64,000 nucleotides of DNA, from NCBI GenBank assembly GCA_024508675.1, contig JANINQ010000001.1:561162-625161 (forward strand). Direction: 5' to 3'. This DNA comes from Afipia sp. (GTDB lineage Bacteria > Pseudomonadota > Alphaproteobacteria > Rhizobiales > Xanthobacteraceae). Below are positions 15,839-24,227 of the stretch, one piece after another. Below the pieces are notes generated by a model that was not told the origin of the DNA, did no database searches, and saw only the letters and a program-made list of their open reading frames with translations. Position numbers and translations under genes: made by a program. Each line of letters begins with the position of its first letter. Position 1 is the first letter of the stretch.

Positions 15839-17290
15839 ATGGCTCGGTTCGAACGTGAAGAAAGCCCCTGGCTGATGGTGGCGGGCGCGGCGCTGACCTT
15901 GTCTGTGGTCGGGGCGATGTCCCTGATCGCCGGACCGGCGTATGGCCAGACTTCGTCCGGGCGCGGGCCTTTGTCGTGGATCGGCGACATCACCGGCGCG
16001 ATCAACCAGCCCGCTGCGGCTCCGCCGCGTCAGCTTGCACCGGCGCCCGCGCCACAGGCCTCGCCTTCGCGCCGGATGGCGCAGGCTGGATCGCCGAAGG
16101 AATGGAGCGGCGAGGACGGCGCATCCGGCCATCCCCTGATGACGGCCGATGCGATCCGCAATTCGGCGGCGAATTTCGATCGCTGCGTCGCGGGCTTCTG
16201 GCCCGAGGCGCATCGGCGCGGCGTGTCCGAAGCCAGCTTCCGCCGCTTCACCGCAGACCTGTCGCCGGACCTGCGCATCATGGATCTGATGGACTCGCAG
16301 CCGGAATTCACCAAGTCGGTGTGGGACTATCTCGACATTCTGGTGACCGATGCGCGGATCGCGCGCGGGCGCGAGGTGCTGGCGAAGAACGCGGCGACGT
16401 TTGCCGCTGTCGAAAAAGCCTATGGTGTCGACCGCTACATTATTGCTGCGATATGGGGCATCGAATCCAACTACGGCACGCAGGGCGGCGACCGCAGCGT
16501 TTTGAATTCCACCGCGACGCTGGCCTGCGTTGGCCGCCGTCAGGGCTATTTCAAGGACGAGTTTCTTGCGGCGCTTGAGATCCTGCATCACGGCGACCTG
16601 ACACCGCAGCAGATGCGCGGCTCATGGGCCGGCGCGTTCGGCGCGACGCAGTTCATGCCGACCGCGTTCAAGAAGTTCGCAGTGGATTTCGACCGCGACG
16701 GCAAGCGCAACACCGTCGACGACGTGCCGGACATCATCGCCTCCACCGCGGCGAAGTTCAAAAAGGACGGCTGGTCGCAGGGGCAGACCTGGGGCTATGA
16801 GGTCGAGGTGCCGCGGGGCTTCAACTATCTCCACGCGGATCGCACGAAGACTTACACCATCGGGCAGTGGGAGCAGCTTGGCGTGCGCCGCGCGGGCGGC
16901 AAGCCGTTCCCGCGTACCGGCGACAAGGCGTTTCTGCTGGCGCCTGCGGGTGCCGACGGTCCGGGATTTCTGATGCTCGGCAATTTCCGCTCGATCATGC
17001 GCTACAATCCGTCCGAGGCTTATGCCCTCGCCATCGGCCACTTCGCGGACCGGCTGCGCGGCGGCCAGCCCTTCGTGCAGCAATGGCCGCGGCAGGAGCG
17101 GGTGCTTTCGCGCGACGAGCGGTTCGAATTGCAGCAGTTGCTCGCCCAGCGCGGCTTCTATCGCGGTGAGCCCGACGGCACGCTCGGCAGCGAGACCAAA
17201 AAGGCGCTGCGGAGCTATCAGGCCGCCGCAGGCCTGCCGGCGGACGGCTTTGCCTCGTCCGGCGTGCTGGCGCGGCTGCGCGGGCGGTAA
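15839..17290 (+). CDS. Lytic murein transglycosylase (MltB family) with peptidoglycan-binding domain
   Basis: 483 residues. The N-terminus has a hydrophobic export segment (WLMVAGAALTLSVVGAMSL) and a Pro/Ala-rich linker to about residue 95. The catalytic domain holds AAIWGIESNYGT with the acid Glu209, then GSWAGAFGATQFMPT and the Asp-rich VDFDRDGKRNTVDDVPDIIAST of the MltB family. Residues 425-480 form a PG_binding_1 domain (LQQLLAQRGFYRGEPDGTLGSETKKAL). It cleaves peptidoglycan strands with formation of 1,6-anhydromuramic acid, in the periplasm. The next gene encodes another exported cell-envelope protein and may be co-transcribed. Confidence 0.93.
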   Translation: MARFEREESPWLMVAGAALTLSVVGAMSLIAGPAYGQTSSGRGPLSWIGDITGAINQPAAAPPRQLAPAPAPQASPSRRMAQAGSPKEWSGEDGASGHPLMTADAIRNSAANFDRCVAGFWPEAHRRGVSEASFRRFTADLSPDLRIMDLMDSQPEFTKSVWDYLDILVTDARIARGREVLAKNAATFAAVEKAYGVDRYIIAAIWGIESNYGTQGGDRSVLNSTATLACVGRRQGYFKDEFLAALEILHHGDLTPQQMRGSWAGAFGATQFMPTAFKKFAVDFDRDGKRNTVDDVPDIIASTAAKFKKDGWSQGQTWGYEVEVPRGFNYLHADRTKTYTIGQWEQLGVRRAGGKPFPRTGDKAFLLAPAGADGPGFLMLGNFRSIMRYNPSEAYALAIGHFADRLRGGQPFVQQWPRQERVLSRDERFELQQLLAQRGFYRGEPDGTLGSETKKALRSYQAAAGLPADGFASSGVLARLRGR

Positions 17291-17413
17291 AATCGCCGTT
17301 CAGGCACGGTTCCGGCCCTTGACGGGCCGGCGGCATCCCCTGTTTATGGGCGGCGATTTCGCCCTGTTGGGGCCTGAATCTGCTATTATTTTGCAGGATC
17401 GCTTGAGACAGCC

Positions 17414-19102
17414 GTGACCCGCATGCCGAACCCGAAATCCTTCCTGCGCGTATTGACTGAGCGCGGACCTTTAACGGTCCTCGCGGTCGCGGGCGCCATG
17501 CTGTTCGGCATTGTCGCGCCGGCCTCGGCGCAGTTCTTTGATTTCGGCTTTGGCCGTCCGCAGCGTCCGGCGCCGCAGCGCCCATCGGGCGGCGGCGGGT
17601 TCTTCTCGCCGTTCGGCGATGCCTTCGGCCCCGCGCCCCAGCAGGCGCCGCGTCCGGTGGATTCCTCGCGCGCGCCCGCGCCCGCCAAGCGCGAGGCGCC
17701 TGCCGACCGCAACGTGCTGGTGCTCGGCGACGCGATGGCGGATTGGCTCGCTTACGGTCTTGAAGACGCATTGTCGGAAACGCCGGACCTTGGCGTGATC
17801 CGCAAGCACAAGACGGTGTCGGGCCTGATCAAGTATCAGCCGAAGGGCGATCCGCAGGATTGGGCTGCCGCCGCGAAGGGCATTCTCGCCACCGAGAAGC
17901 CGGATGTGATCGTGGTGATGCTCGGTCTGCACGACCGCGTGCCGATCCGCGAGCCTGTCGTGGAAAAGAAGGCCGATGCCAAGCCCGGTGAGAAGCCGGG
18001 CGATAAAGCGAAAGGCGCGAAGAAGGATTCCCGCGCCAAGCCGGGTGAGAAGCCGAACGAGCCGGACGCTGTTGCGAAGCCAGGCGACAAGCCTGCCGAG
18101 AATAATGCCGATAACAAACCTGCCGACACCAAGACGTCGGACAACAAGCCGTCCGATGCGGAAGCTGCTCCCGATGATGACGATCAGCCGCAGATCATGG
18201 CGACGGAGAAAGGGCGCTCCGGCGGCGGCATGCATGATTTCCGCGAAGAGCGCTGGGTCGAACTTTACGCCAAGAAGATCGAGGAGATGATCGCAGTCCT
18301 CAAGTCCAAGGGCGTGCCGGTGATCTGGGTCGGTCTGCCTGCGGTGCGCGGCCCGAAGGCGACATCGGACATGCTGTTCCTCGATGCGCTGTATCGCGAC
18401 GGCGCGGGCAAGGCCGGCATCACCTATGTCGATGTGTGGGATGGCTTTGTCGATGACGCCGGACGCTTCGCACAGCAGGGCCCGGACTTCGAAGGCCAGA
18501 TCCGCCGCCTGCGCTCGAGCGATGGCGTGTTCTTCACCAAGGCCGGTGCGCGCAAGCTCGCACATTACACGGAACGCGAAATCCGCCGCGTGCTCGCCGC
18601 GCACACCGATGGGCCGCTGGCGGTGCCGAGCGAAACCTTCGCGCCGGATTCCAACATTCGTTCGGGAGAAGCCGGGCCGCGTCCGCTGATGGGACCGGTG
18701 ATGCCGCTGATCGCCTCGCAGGTCGGCACCGATGAATTGCTCGGCGGCGTCGGCACGCGGCCAGCGTCCGTCGATGCGCTTGCCGCGCGCACGCTGGTGA
18801 AAGGCGAGCCGCTCGCCGCGCCTGCGGGACGCGCCGATGATTTTGCATGGCCGCGCCGCGAGGTGGGTGTGCTCAGCGCGCCGCCGAGCGATCCGATGGT
18901 TGCCAGCGCTCCGGCTGATGGGACTGCGCAAGCAAAGCCCAAGCCCAAGAAGCAGCAGGTCGTGGTGCAGGGCCTGTTCAATCCGAACGCGCCGCCGCAG
19001 CAGCAACGGCAGCGGGGCGGCCCGCGTGACGGATTCGCGCGGCCCCCGGGGAATGTCAGCCCGTCACCGTTCTCGGGCTTCTTCGGGTTCGGGCGCTGGT
19101 AA
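17414..19102 (+). CDS. DUF459 SGNH-like exported protein
   Basis: 562 residues from GTG 17414 (ATG 17423 is an alternative). After a signal-like segment (TVLAVAGAMLFGIVAPASAQ) comes a Pro-rich linker. The DUF459/SGNH-like core begins at NVLVLGDAMADWLAYGLED (100-118), continues through VIVVMLGLHDR and VIWVGLPAVRG, and ends with FFTKAGARKLAHYTE. A charged low-complexity insert of KPG/DKP units (about 190-265) interrupts it. In classic SGNH hydrolases the first block is GDS; here it reads GDA, so the usual serine nucleophile is absent. Periplasmic; function unknown, perhaps binding of acylated envelope polymers. Confidence 0.8.
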   Translation: MTRMPNPKSFLRVLTERGPLTVLAVAGAMLFGIVAPASAQFFDFGFGRPQRPAPQRPSGGGGFFSPFGDAFGPAPQQAPRPVDSSRAPAPAKREAPADRNVLVLGDAMADWLAYGLEDALSETPDLGVIRKHKTVSGLIKYQPKGDPQDWAAAAKGILATEKPDVIVVMLGLHDRVPIREPVVEKKADAKPGEKPGDKAKGAKKDSRAKPGEKPNEPDAVAKPGDKPAENNADNKPADTKTSDNKPSDAEAAPDDDDQPQIMATEKGRSGGGMHDFREERWVELYAKKIEEMIAVLKSKGVPVIWVGLPAVRGPKATSDMLFLDALYRDGAGKAGITYVDVWDGFVDDAGRFAQQGPDFEGQIRRLRSSDGVFFTKAGARKLAHYTEREIRRVLAAHTDGPLAVPSETFAPDSNIRSGEAGPRPLMGPVMPLIASQVGTDELLGGVGTRPASVDALAARTLVKGEPLAAPAGRADDFAWPRREVGVLSAPPSDPMVASAPADGTAQAKPKPKKQQVVVQGLFNPNAPPQQQRQRGGPRDGFARPPGNVSPSPFSGFFGFGRW

Positions 19103-19188
19103 TCCACACGGTCCTGCGTCTGGATCGCATCACATCGATGCAGTAGTGTCCGCGCCGCTGATCCAGAAACACCCGTCAGGTCGAGATC

Positions 19189-21237
19189 GTGAACAGAAAA
19201 CAGCGCCGGGCTGAAGGAAAGACCGGCAAGGACGCCGCGCGCTCATCCAGTCTGATCGAAGACACCCTGTTCCGGCAGGCGATCACGCATCATCAGGCCG
19301 GGCGGATGCGTGAAGCCGAAATCAGCTATCGCGACGTGCTCGCCGCCAATCCGCGTCATTCCGGTGCGCTGGGTTATCTTGGTCTGCTTGCGCATCAGGC
19401 GGGCCACAGCGAGGCGGCGATCGATCTGCTGCACAAGGCCATCGCGTCGGACCGGCGCAATCCCGAACCGCACTACAATCTGGCGCGCATTCTCTCGGAT
19501 ACCGGGCGGGACGATGAAGCGATCGTGCACAACCGGAAGGTGCTCGAGATCGATCCGGCCTTTCCCGGCGCGCACAACAATCTTGCGGCCTTGCTGCTTT
19601 TGCACGGCCGCCCAGCTGATGCCCTCGCGACTGCAATTCAGGGCTTGCGGAAGGACGATGCGCCGGGTCTCAAATCGACCTTTGTCATGGCGCTGCGCCA
19701 GCTCGATCCGGCGTCGGTCAAACGCGATCCCGCTCTCGTTCAACTTCTTGTCCGGGCGCTGCGCGAGCCATGGTGCCGCCCGCGCGATCTGTCTGCGACC
19801 GCAGGTGCGATCCTGCTGCGCACGCCGGCAATGACGCGCGCCGTCGAACGGGCGTCGCGCGCGGGAACGGCGCATCTGGCGGAGATGTTCGGCCCGGCCG
19901 ATCTTGCCGCGCTCGATGCCGATGGCTTGCTGAATGCATTGCTGACGTCGTCGCCCGTCGCTTCGCTTGCGGTCGAGCGCATTTTGACGGCGATCCGCCG
20001 CGCGGCGTTGAACGACATTGCAACAGGTGTTTCTGGCGGTGATGTGTGGCTGCCTCTGATAAGCGCACTCGGCCAGCAGGGTTTTCTCAACGAATACGTC
20101 TTCGATGTGTCCGACCCTGAAGACGCGCAACTCGAAACGCTTCGCAGGGAAGTCGCTGGAGCTGCCGCGCAAGGCGCGGCGATTGCGCCGATAAAACTTG
20201 CGATCCTTGCCAGCTATCTGCCGCTGCATTCCATCGAAGATGCAGAGAAACTTGCGGCACAGTCCTGGCCTGATGCGGTGGCCGCGCTGATCAGGCAGCA
20301 CATCACCGACCACCGCGACGAAGCGGATATTCGCGGCTCGATCGAACGGCTGACGGCTATCGAGGACGGCGTCTCGGAAAAGGTCCGTGCGCAGTACGAG
20401 GAAAATCCATATCCGCGATGGAGCAGGGTGTTCGCGGAGACGCAGGCGTTGCCGGTCGATGCCTATATTGGCATGCGGTTTCCCGGTGTGCCGTACCGGC
20501 CGCTCGGCAACCGTGCGCCGGAGATTCTGATCGCTGGCTGCGGCACCGGCCAGCATGCCATCCAGCGCGCGCAGCAATTCCAGTCAGCCAATGTGCTGGC
20601 GATCGATCTCAGTCTTGCCAGCCTCAGCTACGCGATCCGGAAAACAAAAGAACTCGGATTGGCCAATCTACGCTATGCGCAAGGCGATATTCTCGCGCTC
20701 GGCGGCGACAGAATTTTCGACATCATCGACTCGAGCGGTGTGCTGCATCATCTGAAAGAACCGCTAACCGGTTGGCGCAGGCTGGCCGGTCTGCTGCGGC
20801 CCGGCGGGCTGATGCATATCGGCCTCTATAGCGCGACAGCGCGGCGCGACATCAATACGGCGCGCGATCTTCTTGCCAGGCAGGGCAGGGAGTATTCGGT
20901 TTCCGAGGTTCGCCGCTTGCGGGCGGAGGTCGCTGCACGCGCGCCAGGCGATGAGCTGCACAATCTTGCGAATTTCAGCGACTTCTTCAGCATGAGCGAG
21001 TGCCGCGACCTGCTGTTTCATGTGCAGGAACATCAGTTTTCGATTCCGCAAATCGGGGATTTCCTGCACGAGAGCGGATTCGCGTTCCTCGGCTTCGAAA
21101 CGCCGGCACGGACGAGCTATCTGCGGCGCTTTCCGGGCGATCGTGCAGCGACCAATCTTGCGAATTGGGCGGTGTTCGAAGCGGAAAATCCGTCGACCTT
21201 CGCGACGATGTATCAGTTCTGGATTCAGAAGGCTTGA
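19189..21237 (+). CDS. TPR-repeat protein with C-terminal SAM-dependent methyltransferase domain
   Basis: 682 residues from GTG 19189. The basic start (NRKQRRAEGKTGKDAAR) is followed by TPR units from about residue 22 (AITHHQAGRMREAEISYRDVLAANP; HNNLAALLLLHGRPADAL), a less regular helical middle, and a class I methyltransferase domain: ILIAGCGTGQHA (motif I), LAIDLSLASL, IIDSSGVLHHLKEP (motif IV) and LLRPGGLMHIGLYS. The family is known from alphaproteobacteria without a defined substrate. No signal peptide, so cytoplasmic. The ghrA-like gene starts 11 bases after its stop, indicating an operon. Confidence 0.85.
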   Translation: MNRKQRRAEGKTGKDAARSSSLIEDTLFRQAITHHQAGRMREAEISYRDVLAANPRHSGALGYLGLLAHQAGHSEAAIDLLHKAIASDRRNPEPHYNLARILSDTGRDDEAIVHNRKVLEIDPAFPGAHNNLAALLLLHGRPADALATAIQGLRKDDAPGLKSTFVMALRQLDPASVKRDPALVQLLVRALREPWCRPRDLSATAGAILLRTPAMTRAVERASRAGTAHLAEMFGPADLAALDADGLLNALLTSSPVASLAVERILTAIRRAALNDIATGVSGGDVWLPLISALGQQGFLNEYVFDVSDPEDAQLETLRREVAGAAAQGAAIAPIKLAILASYLPLHSIEDAEKLAAQSWPDAVAALIRQHITDHRDEADIRGSIERLTAIEDGVSEKVRAQYEENPYPRWSRVFAETQALPVDAYIGMRFPGVPYRPLGNRAPEILIAGCGTGQHAIQRAQQFQSANVLAIDLSLASLSYAIRKTKELGLANLRYAQGDILALGGDRIFDIIDSSGVLHHLKEPLTGWRRLAGLLRPGGLMHIGLYSATARRDINTARDLLARQGREYSVSEVRRLRAEVAARAPGDELHNLANFSDFFSMSECRDLLFHVQEHQFSIPQIGDFLHESGFAFLGFETPARTSYLRRFPGDRAATNLANWAVFEAENPSTFATMYQFWIQKA

Positions 21238-21248
21238 GCGGAGCTGAT

Positions 21249-22214
21249 ATGTCCAAAGGCGCCTTGGCTCTTTTGATTCGCAGCGGCGACGAAAATTGGG
21301 CTCCTGAACGATGGCGTGATCGTTTCCGGGCGGCGCTTCCCGGTCGCGATGTCGTGTCCATTCCAGATGATGCACATGATCCGCTTGCGATCGATTACGC
21401 CGCGGTCTGGAAGCCGAAGCATGGTGAGCTTGCCGCGTTTCCAAACCTCAAGGTGATATTCAATCTTGGCGCAGGCGTGGATGCCGTTCTTTCGGACCCG
21501 CAGAGGCCGGATGTGTCACTCGTCCGCGTGGCGGTTGATGACCTGACGTTCCGCATGACCGAATATGTTGTGATGCACACGCTGATGCATCATCGGCAGC
21601 AGCCCTATCTCGCTGGTTGCCAGACGCGCCGCGAGTGGGCGCCGCGAGAGCAATGGCCGGCGTCGGCGGTTCGCGTCGGCGTGCTAGGATTGGGAGTGCT
21701 TGGCCGGCACGCCGCCGCGATGCTGCATGCACTCGGCTTTCAGGTCGCGGGCTGGAGCGTGACGCGGAAAAGCCTGGCTGGCATCAGTTGCTATGCCGGA
21801 CATGGTGAACTCGGCGCCTTCCTCGCCAGAACGGATATTCTCGTTTGTCTCCTGCCGCTCACGCCGCAGACAAGCGGATTACTTTGCCGGGAGCTCTTCC
21901 TTCAGCTCGCAAAGAACGGCCCGCTCGGCGGCCCGGTCGTTATCAATGCGGGCCGGGGCGGTCTTCAGAACGAAAGCGACATCCTCGATTGTCTGGATAA
22001 CGGCGTGCTCAAGGCTGTGACGCTCGATGTATTCGAAGCGGAGCCTTTGAATCCTGCCAGTCGTCTGTGGCGTCATCCCGCGGTGACCATCTCGCCGCAC
22101 AATGCGGCTGACACCGATCCGGACACGATTTCTTCTTATGTCGCTGGACAGATTCTGAATTTTGAAATGGGCGGCGCCCTTGAGAACGTCGTCGATCGGG
22201 CCCGCGGGTATTGA
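21249..22214 (+). CDS. ghrA: Glyoxylate/hydroxypyruvate reductase A-like D-2-hydroxyacid dehydrogenase
   Basis: 321 residues from ATG 21249 with GGAG upstream; a longer frame from 21000 overlaps the previous gene and is rejected. Substrate-domain signature NLGAGVDAV, nucleotide site GVLGLGVLGRHAA, then INAGRGG with the substrate-binding Arg, DVFEAEPL with the catalytic Glu, and ISPHNAA with the catalytic His. The family reduces glyoxylate and hydroxypyruvate with NADPH. It lacks the classical N-terminal half of larger PGDH proteins, as is normal for GhrA. Cytoplasmic. Co-transcribed with the TPR-methyltransferase gene, an unexplained pairing. Confidence 0.9.
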   Translation: MSKGALALLIRSGDENWAPERWRDRFRAALPGRDVVSIPDDAHDPLAIDYAAVWKPKHGELAAFPNLKVIFNLGAGVDAVLSDPQRPDVSLVRVAVDDLTFRMTEYVVMHTLMHHRQQPYLAGCQTRREWAPREQWPASAVRVGVLGLGVLGRHAAAMLHALGFQVAGWSVTRKSLAGISCYAGHGELGAFLARTDILVCLLPLTPQTSGLLCRELFLQLAKNGPLGGPVVINAGRGGLQNESDILDCLDNGVLKAVTLDVFEAEPLNPASRLWRHPAVTISPHNAADTDPDTISSYVAGQILNFEMGGALENVVDRARGY

Positions 22215-22262
22215 AAGTCAGGGCGATCGGGCGGTCCGTCTCGCGATTGAGACAATTTGTTC

Positions 22263-22586
22263 TTAGACCGATCGCGGCCCGAACAGAATGACGGCGGCGC
22301 CGATCAGGCAAAGCATCGCGCCCGCGATGTCCCATCGGTCGGGACGCACGCCTTCCATCGCCCATAGCCACACAAGCGAGGCGACGATGTAGACACCGCC
22401 ATAGGCGGCATAGGCGCGGCCGGCGGCATCGCTCGGCACCAGTGTCAGCAGATACGCGAACAGCACCAGCGACAGGACGCCCGGAGCAAGCCACCAGATG
22501 GACTTGCCGAGTTTCAGCCACGCCCAGAAAGCAAAACAGCCCCCGATTTCGGCGAGGGCTGCTGCAATATAGATGAGAGCGGTCAT
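22263..22586 (-). CDS. YnfA/UPF0060 family small membrane protein
   Basis: 107 residues with four predicted membrane helices ([80 protein letters not shown]). The motif [13 protein letters not shown] and the AAYGGVYI turn are diagnostic for YnfA, an inner-membrane SMR-like family of uncertain transport role. The 5' end is separated from gltD by a palindromic repeat. Confidence 0.92.
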   Translation of the reverse strand: MTALIYIAAALAEIGGCFAFWAWLKLGKSIWWLAPGVLSLVLFAYLLTLVPSDAAGRAYAAYGGVYIVASLVWLWAMEGVRPDRWDIAGAMLCLIGAAVILFGPRSV

Positions 22587-22588
22587 GA

Positions 22589-22637
22589 GGGCATGATCCC
22601 GAAAAGTGGAAACCGGTTTTCGGACCAGATCATGCCC
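22589..22637. repeat. Palindromic repeat, GATCCCGAAAAG family
   Basis: GGGCATGATCCCGAAAAG ... CAGATCATGCCC between ynfA-like gene and gltD. Same family as the array at 8421-8572. Confidence 0.85.
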
Positions 22638-22646
22638 AAACTAATG

Positions 22647-24104
22647 TCAGCGCGGCAGGGTGGTCGCGCCCATCAGGTGCTGGTCGATGGCGGCGGCGCA
22701 TTGGCGGCCTTCGCGGATCGCCCAGACGACGAGCGACTGGCCGCGGCGCATGTCGCCCGAGGAGAACACCTTCGCCACCGACGTCCGGTAGTTGTTGGTC
22801 GAGGCGCGGACATTGCCGCGCGGATCGAGTTCGACGCCGAGCTTCTTCAGGAGGCCCTCGTGCACTGGATGGACGAAGCCCATGGCGAGCAGCACCAGCT
22901 CGGCCTTGATTTCGAACTCGCTGCCCGGAACCGGCTGCATCTTGTCGTCAACGCGGACGCAGTGAAGCTTGGTGACCTTGCCGTCGTGGCCGGAGAATTT
23001 CTGGGTCAGCACGGCGTATTCGCGATCCGCGCCTTCGGCCTGGCTCGACGAGGTGCGCATCTTCAGCGGCCAGTTCGGCCAGGTCAGCGCCTTGTTCTCG
23101 CGCTCAGGCGGCGCGGGCATGATTTCAAGCTGCGTCACAGACTTCGCGCCCTGACGAATCGAGGTGCCGATACAGTCGGAGCCGGTGTCGCCGCCGCCGA
23201 TCACCACCACGTCCTTGCCGCCTGCGAGAATCTCGCGGACGTCGCCGAGCGGCTCGTTGCCGACACGGCGGTTCTGCTGCGGCAGGAATTCCATGGCAAA
23301 GTGAATGCCGTCGAGATCGCGGCCTGGGATCGGCAGGTCGCGCGAAGCCTCCGCGCCGCCGGTCAACGCTACGGCGTCGTAAGCCTTGACCAGATCCTGC
23401 GGATCGACTGCGCCGGCATAAGAGCCGCCGACCGGGGTGTTGTAGTGGAACACGACGCCTTCGCCTTCCATCTGCGCCACGCGGCGGTCGATGATGTTCT
23501 TCTCCATCTTGAAGTCCGGAATGCCGTAGCGGAGCAGGCCGCCGGCCTTGGCGAACTTCTCGAACACATGAACCTCGTGACCGGCGCGCGCGAGCTGCTG
23601 CGCGCAGGCAAGGCCCGCGGGACCGGAGCCGACCACGGCGACCTTTTTGCCGGTCTTTGTGGCAGCGACCTCGGGCTTGAGCCAGCCGCGATCCCATGCG
23701 CGATCGACGATAGCGCATTCGATGGTCTTGATGGTGACCGGGTTGTCGTCGATGTTCAGCGTGCAGGACGCTTCGCACGGCGCCGGGCAGATGCGGCCGG
23801 TGAATTCCGGGAAGTTGTTGGTCGAGTGCAGGTTGCGCGCGGCTTCTTCCCAGTTGCCGTTGTAGACGAGGTCGTTGAAGTCCGGGATCTGGTTGTTGAC
23901 CGGGCAACCGGGCGTGCCGGGCGCGACCGATCCGGTGCCGTGGCAATAAGGAACGCCGCAATTCATGCAGCGCGCGGCCTGATCGCGCGTGTCCTTCTCG
24001 CTCAGCGGAATGACGAATTCCTTGAAATCCTTCACGCGTTCCGCGACAGGCGCGTACTTGCGGTCGTGACGTTCAATCTCAAGAAAACCTGTAGGCTTAC
24101 CCAT
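22647..24104 (-). CDS. gltD: Glutamate synthase (NADPH) small subunit
   Basis: 485 residues. N-terminal Fe-S cysteines in [10 protein letters not shown] and in [13 protein letters not shown]-binding [19 protein letters not shown]-binding [13 protein letters not shown]. It delivers electrons from NADPH through FAD and 4Fe-4S centres to the GltB subunit, which forms two glutamates from glutamine and 2-oxoglutarate. Length and motifs are complete. Encoded downstream of gltB with a 123-base gap that contains a dispersed repeat, so the two may be separately tuned though co-transcribed. Confidence 0.97.
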   Translation of the reverse strand: MGKPTGFLEIERHDRKYAPVAERVKDFKEFVIPLSEKDTRDQAARCMNCGVPYCHGTGSVAPGTPGCPVNNQIPDFNDLVYNGNWEEAARNLHSTNNFPEFTGRICPAPCEASCTLNIDDNPVTIKTIECAIVDRAWDRGWLKPEVAATKTGKKVAVVGSGPAGLACAQQLARAGHEVHVFEKFAKAGGLLRYGIPDFKMEKNIIDRRVAQMEGEGVVFHYNTPVGGSYAGAVDPQDLVKAYDAVALTGGAEASRDLPIPGRDLDGIHFAMEFLPQQNRRVGNEPLGDVREILAGGKDVVVIGGGDTGSDCIGTSIRQGAKSVTQLEIMPAPPERENKALTWPNWPLKMRTSSSQAEGADREYAVLTQKFSGHDGKVTKLHCVRVDDKMQPVPGSEFEIKAELVLLAMGFVHPVHEGLLKKLGVELDPRGNVRASTNNYRTSVAKVFSSGDMRRGQSLVVWAIREGRQCAAAIDQHLMGATTLPR

Positions 24105-24135
24105 GGTGACTCTGACGCCCCTTCAAAGTTTCGTT

Positions 24136-24213
24136 GTCATTGCGAGGAGCGTAGCGACGAAGCAATCCAGCTTTTGTTTTTAGGATGGATTGCTTCGCTG
24201 CGCTCGCAATGAC
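24136..24213. repeat. GTCATTGCGAG-type inverted repeat in the gltB-gltD gap
   Basis: Arm TGTCATTGCGAGGAGCG ... GAAGCAATCCA and inverse arm TGGATTGCTTCGCTGCGCTCGCAATGAC. It could form a long hairpin in the gltBD transcript, affecting decay or relative expression. Confidence 0.85.
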
Positions 24214-24227
24214 GTGGAATTTGCTGC

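Noticed and set aside
21000-21248. N-terminal extension of the GhrA-like protein
   Set aside because: It overlaps the TPR-methyltransferase gene in another frame; the start at 21249 has a ribosome binding site and a family-like N-terminus.
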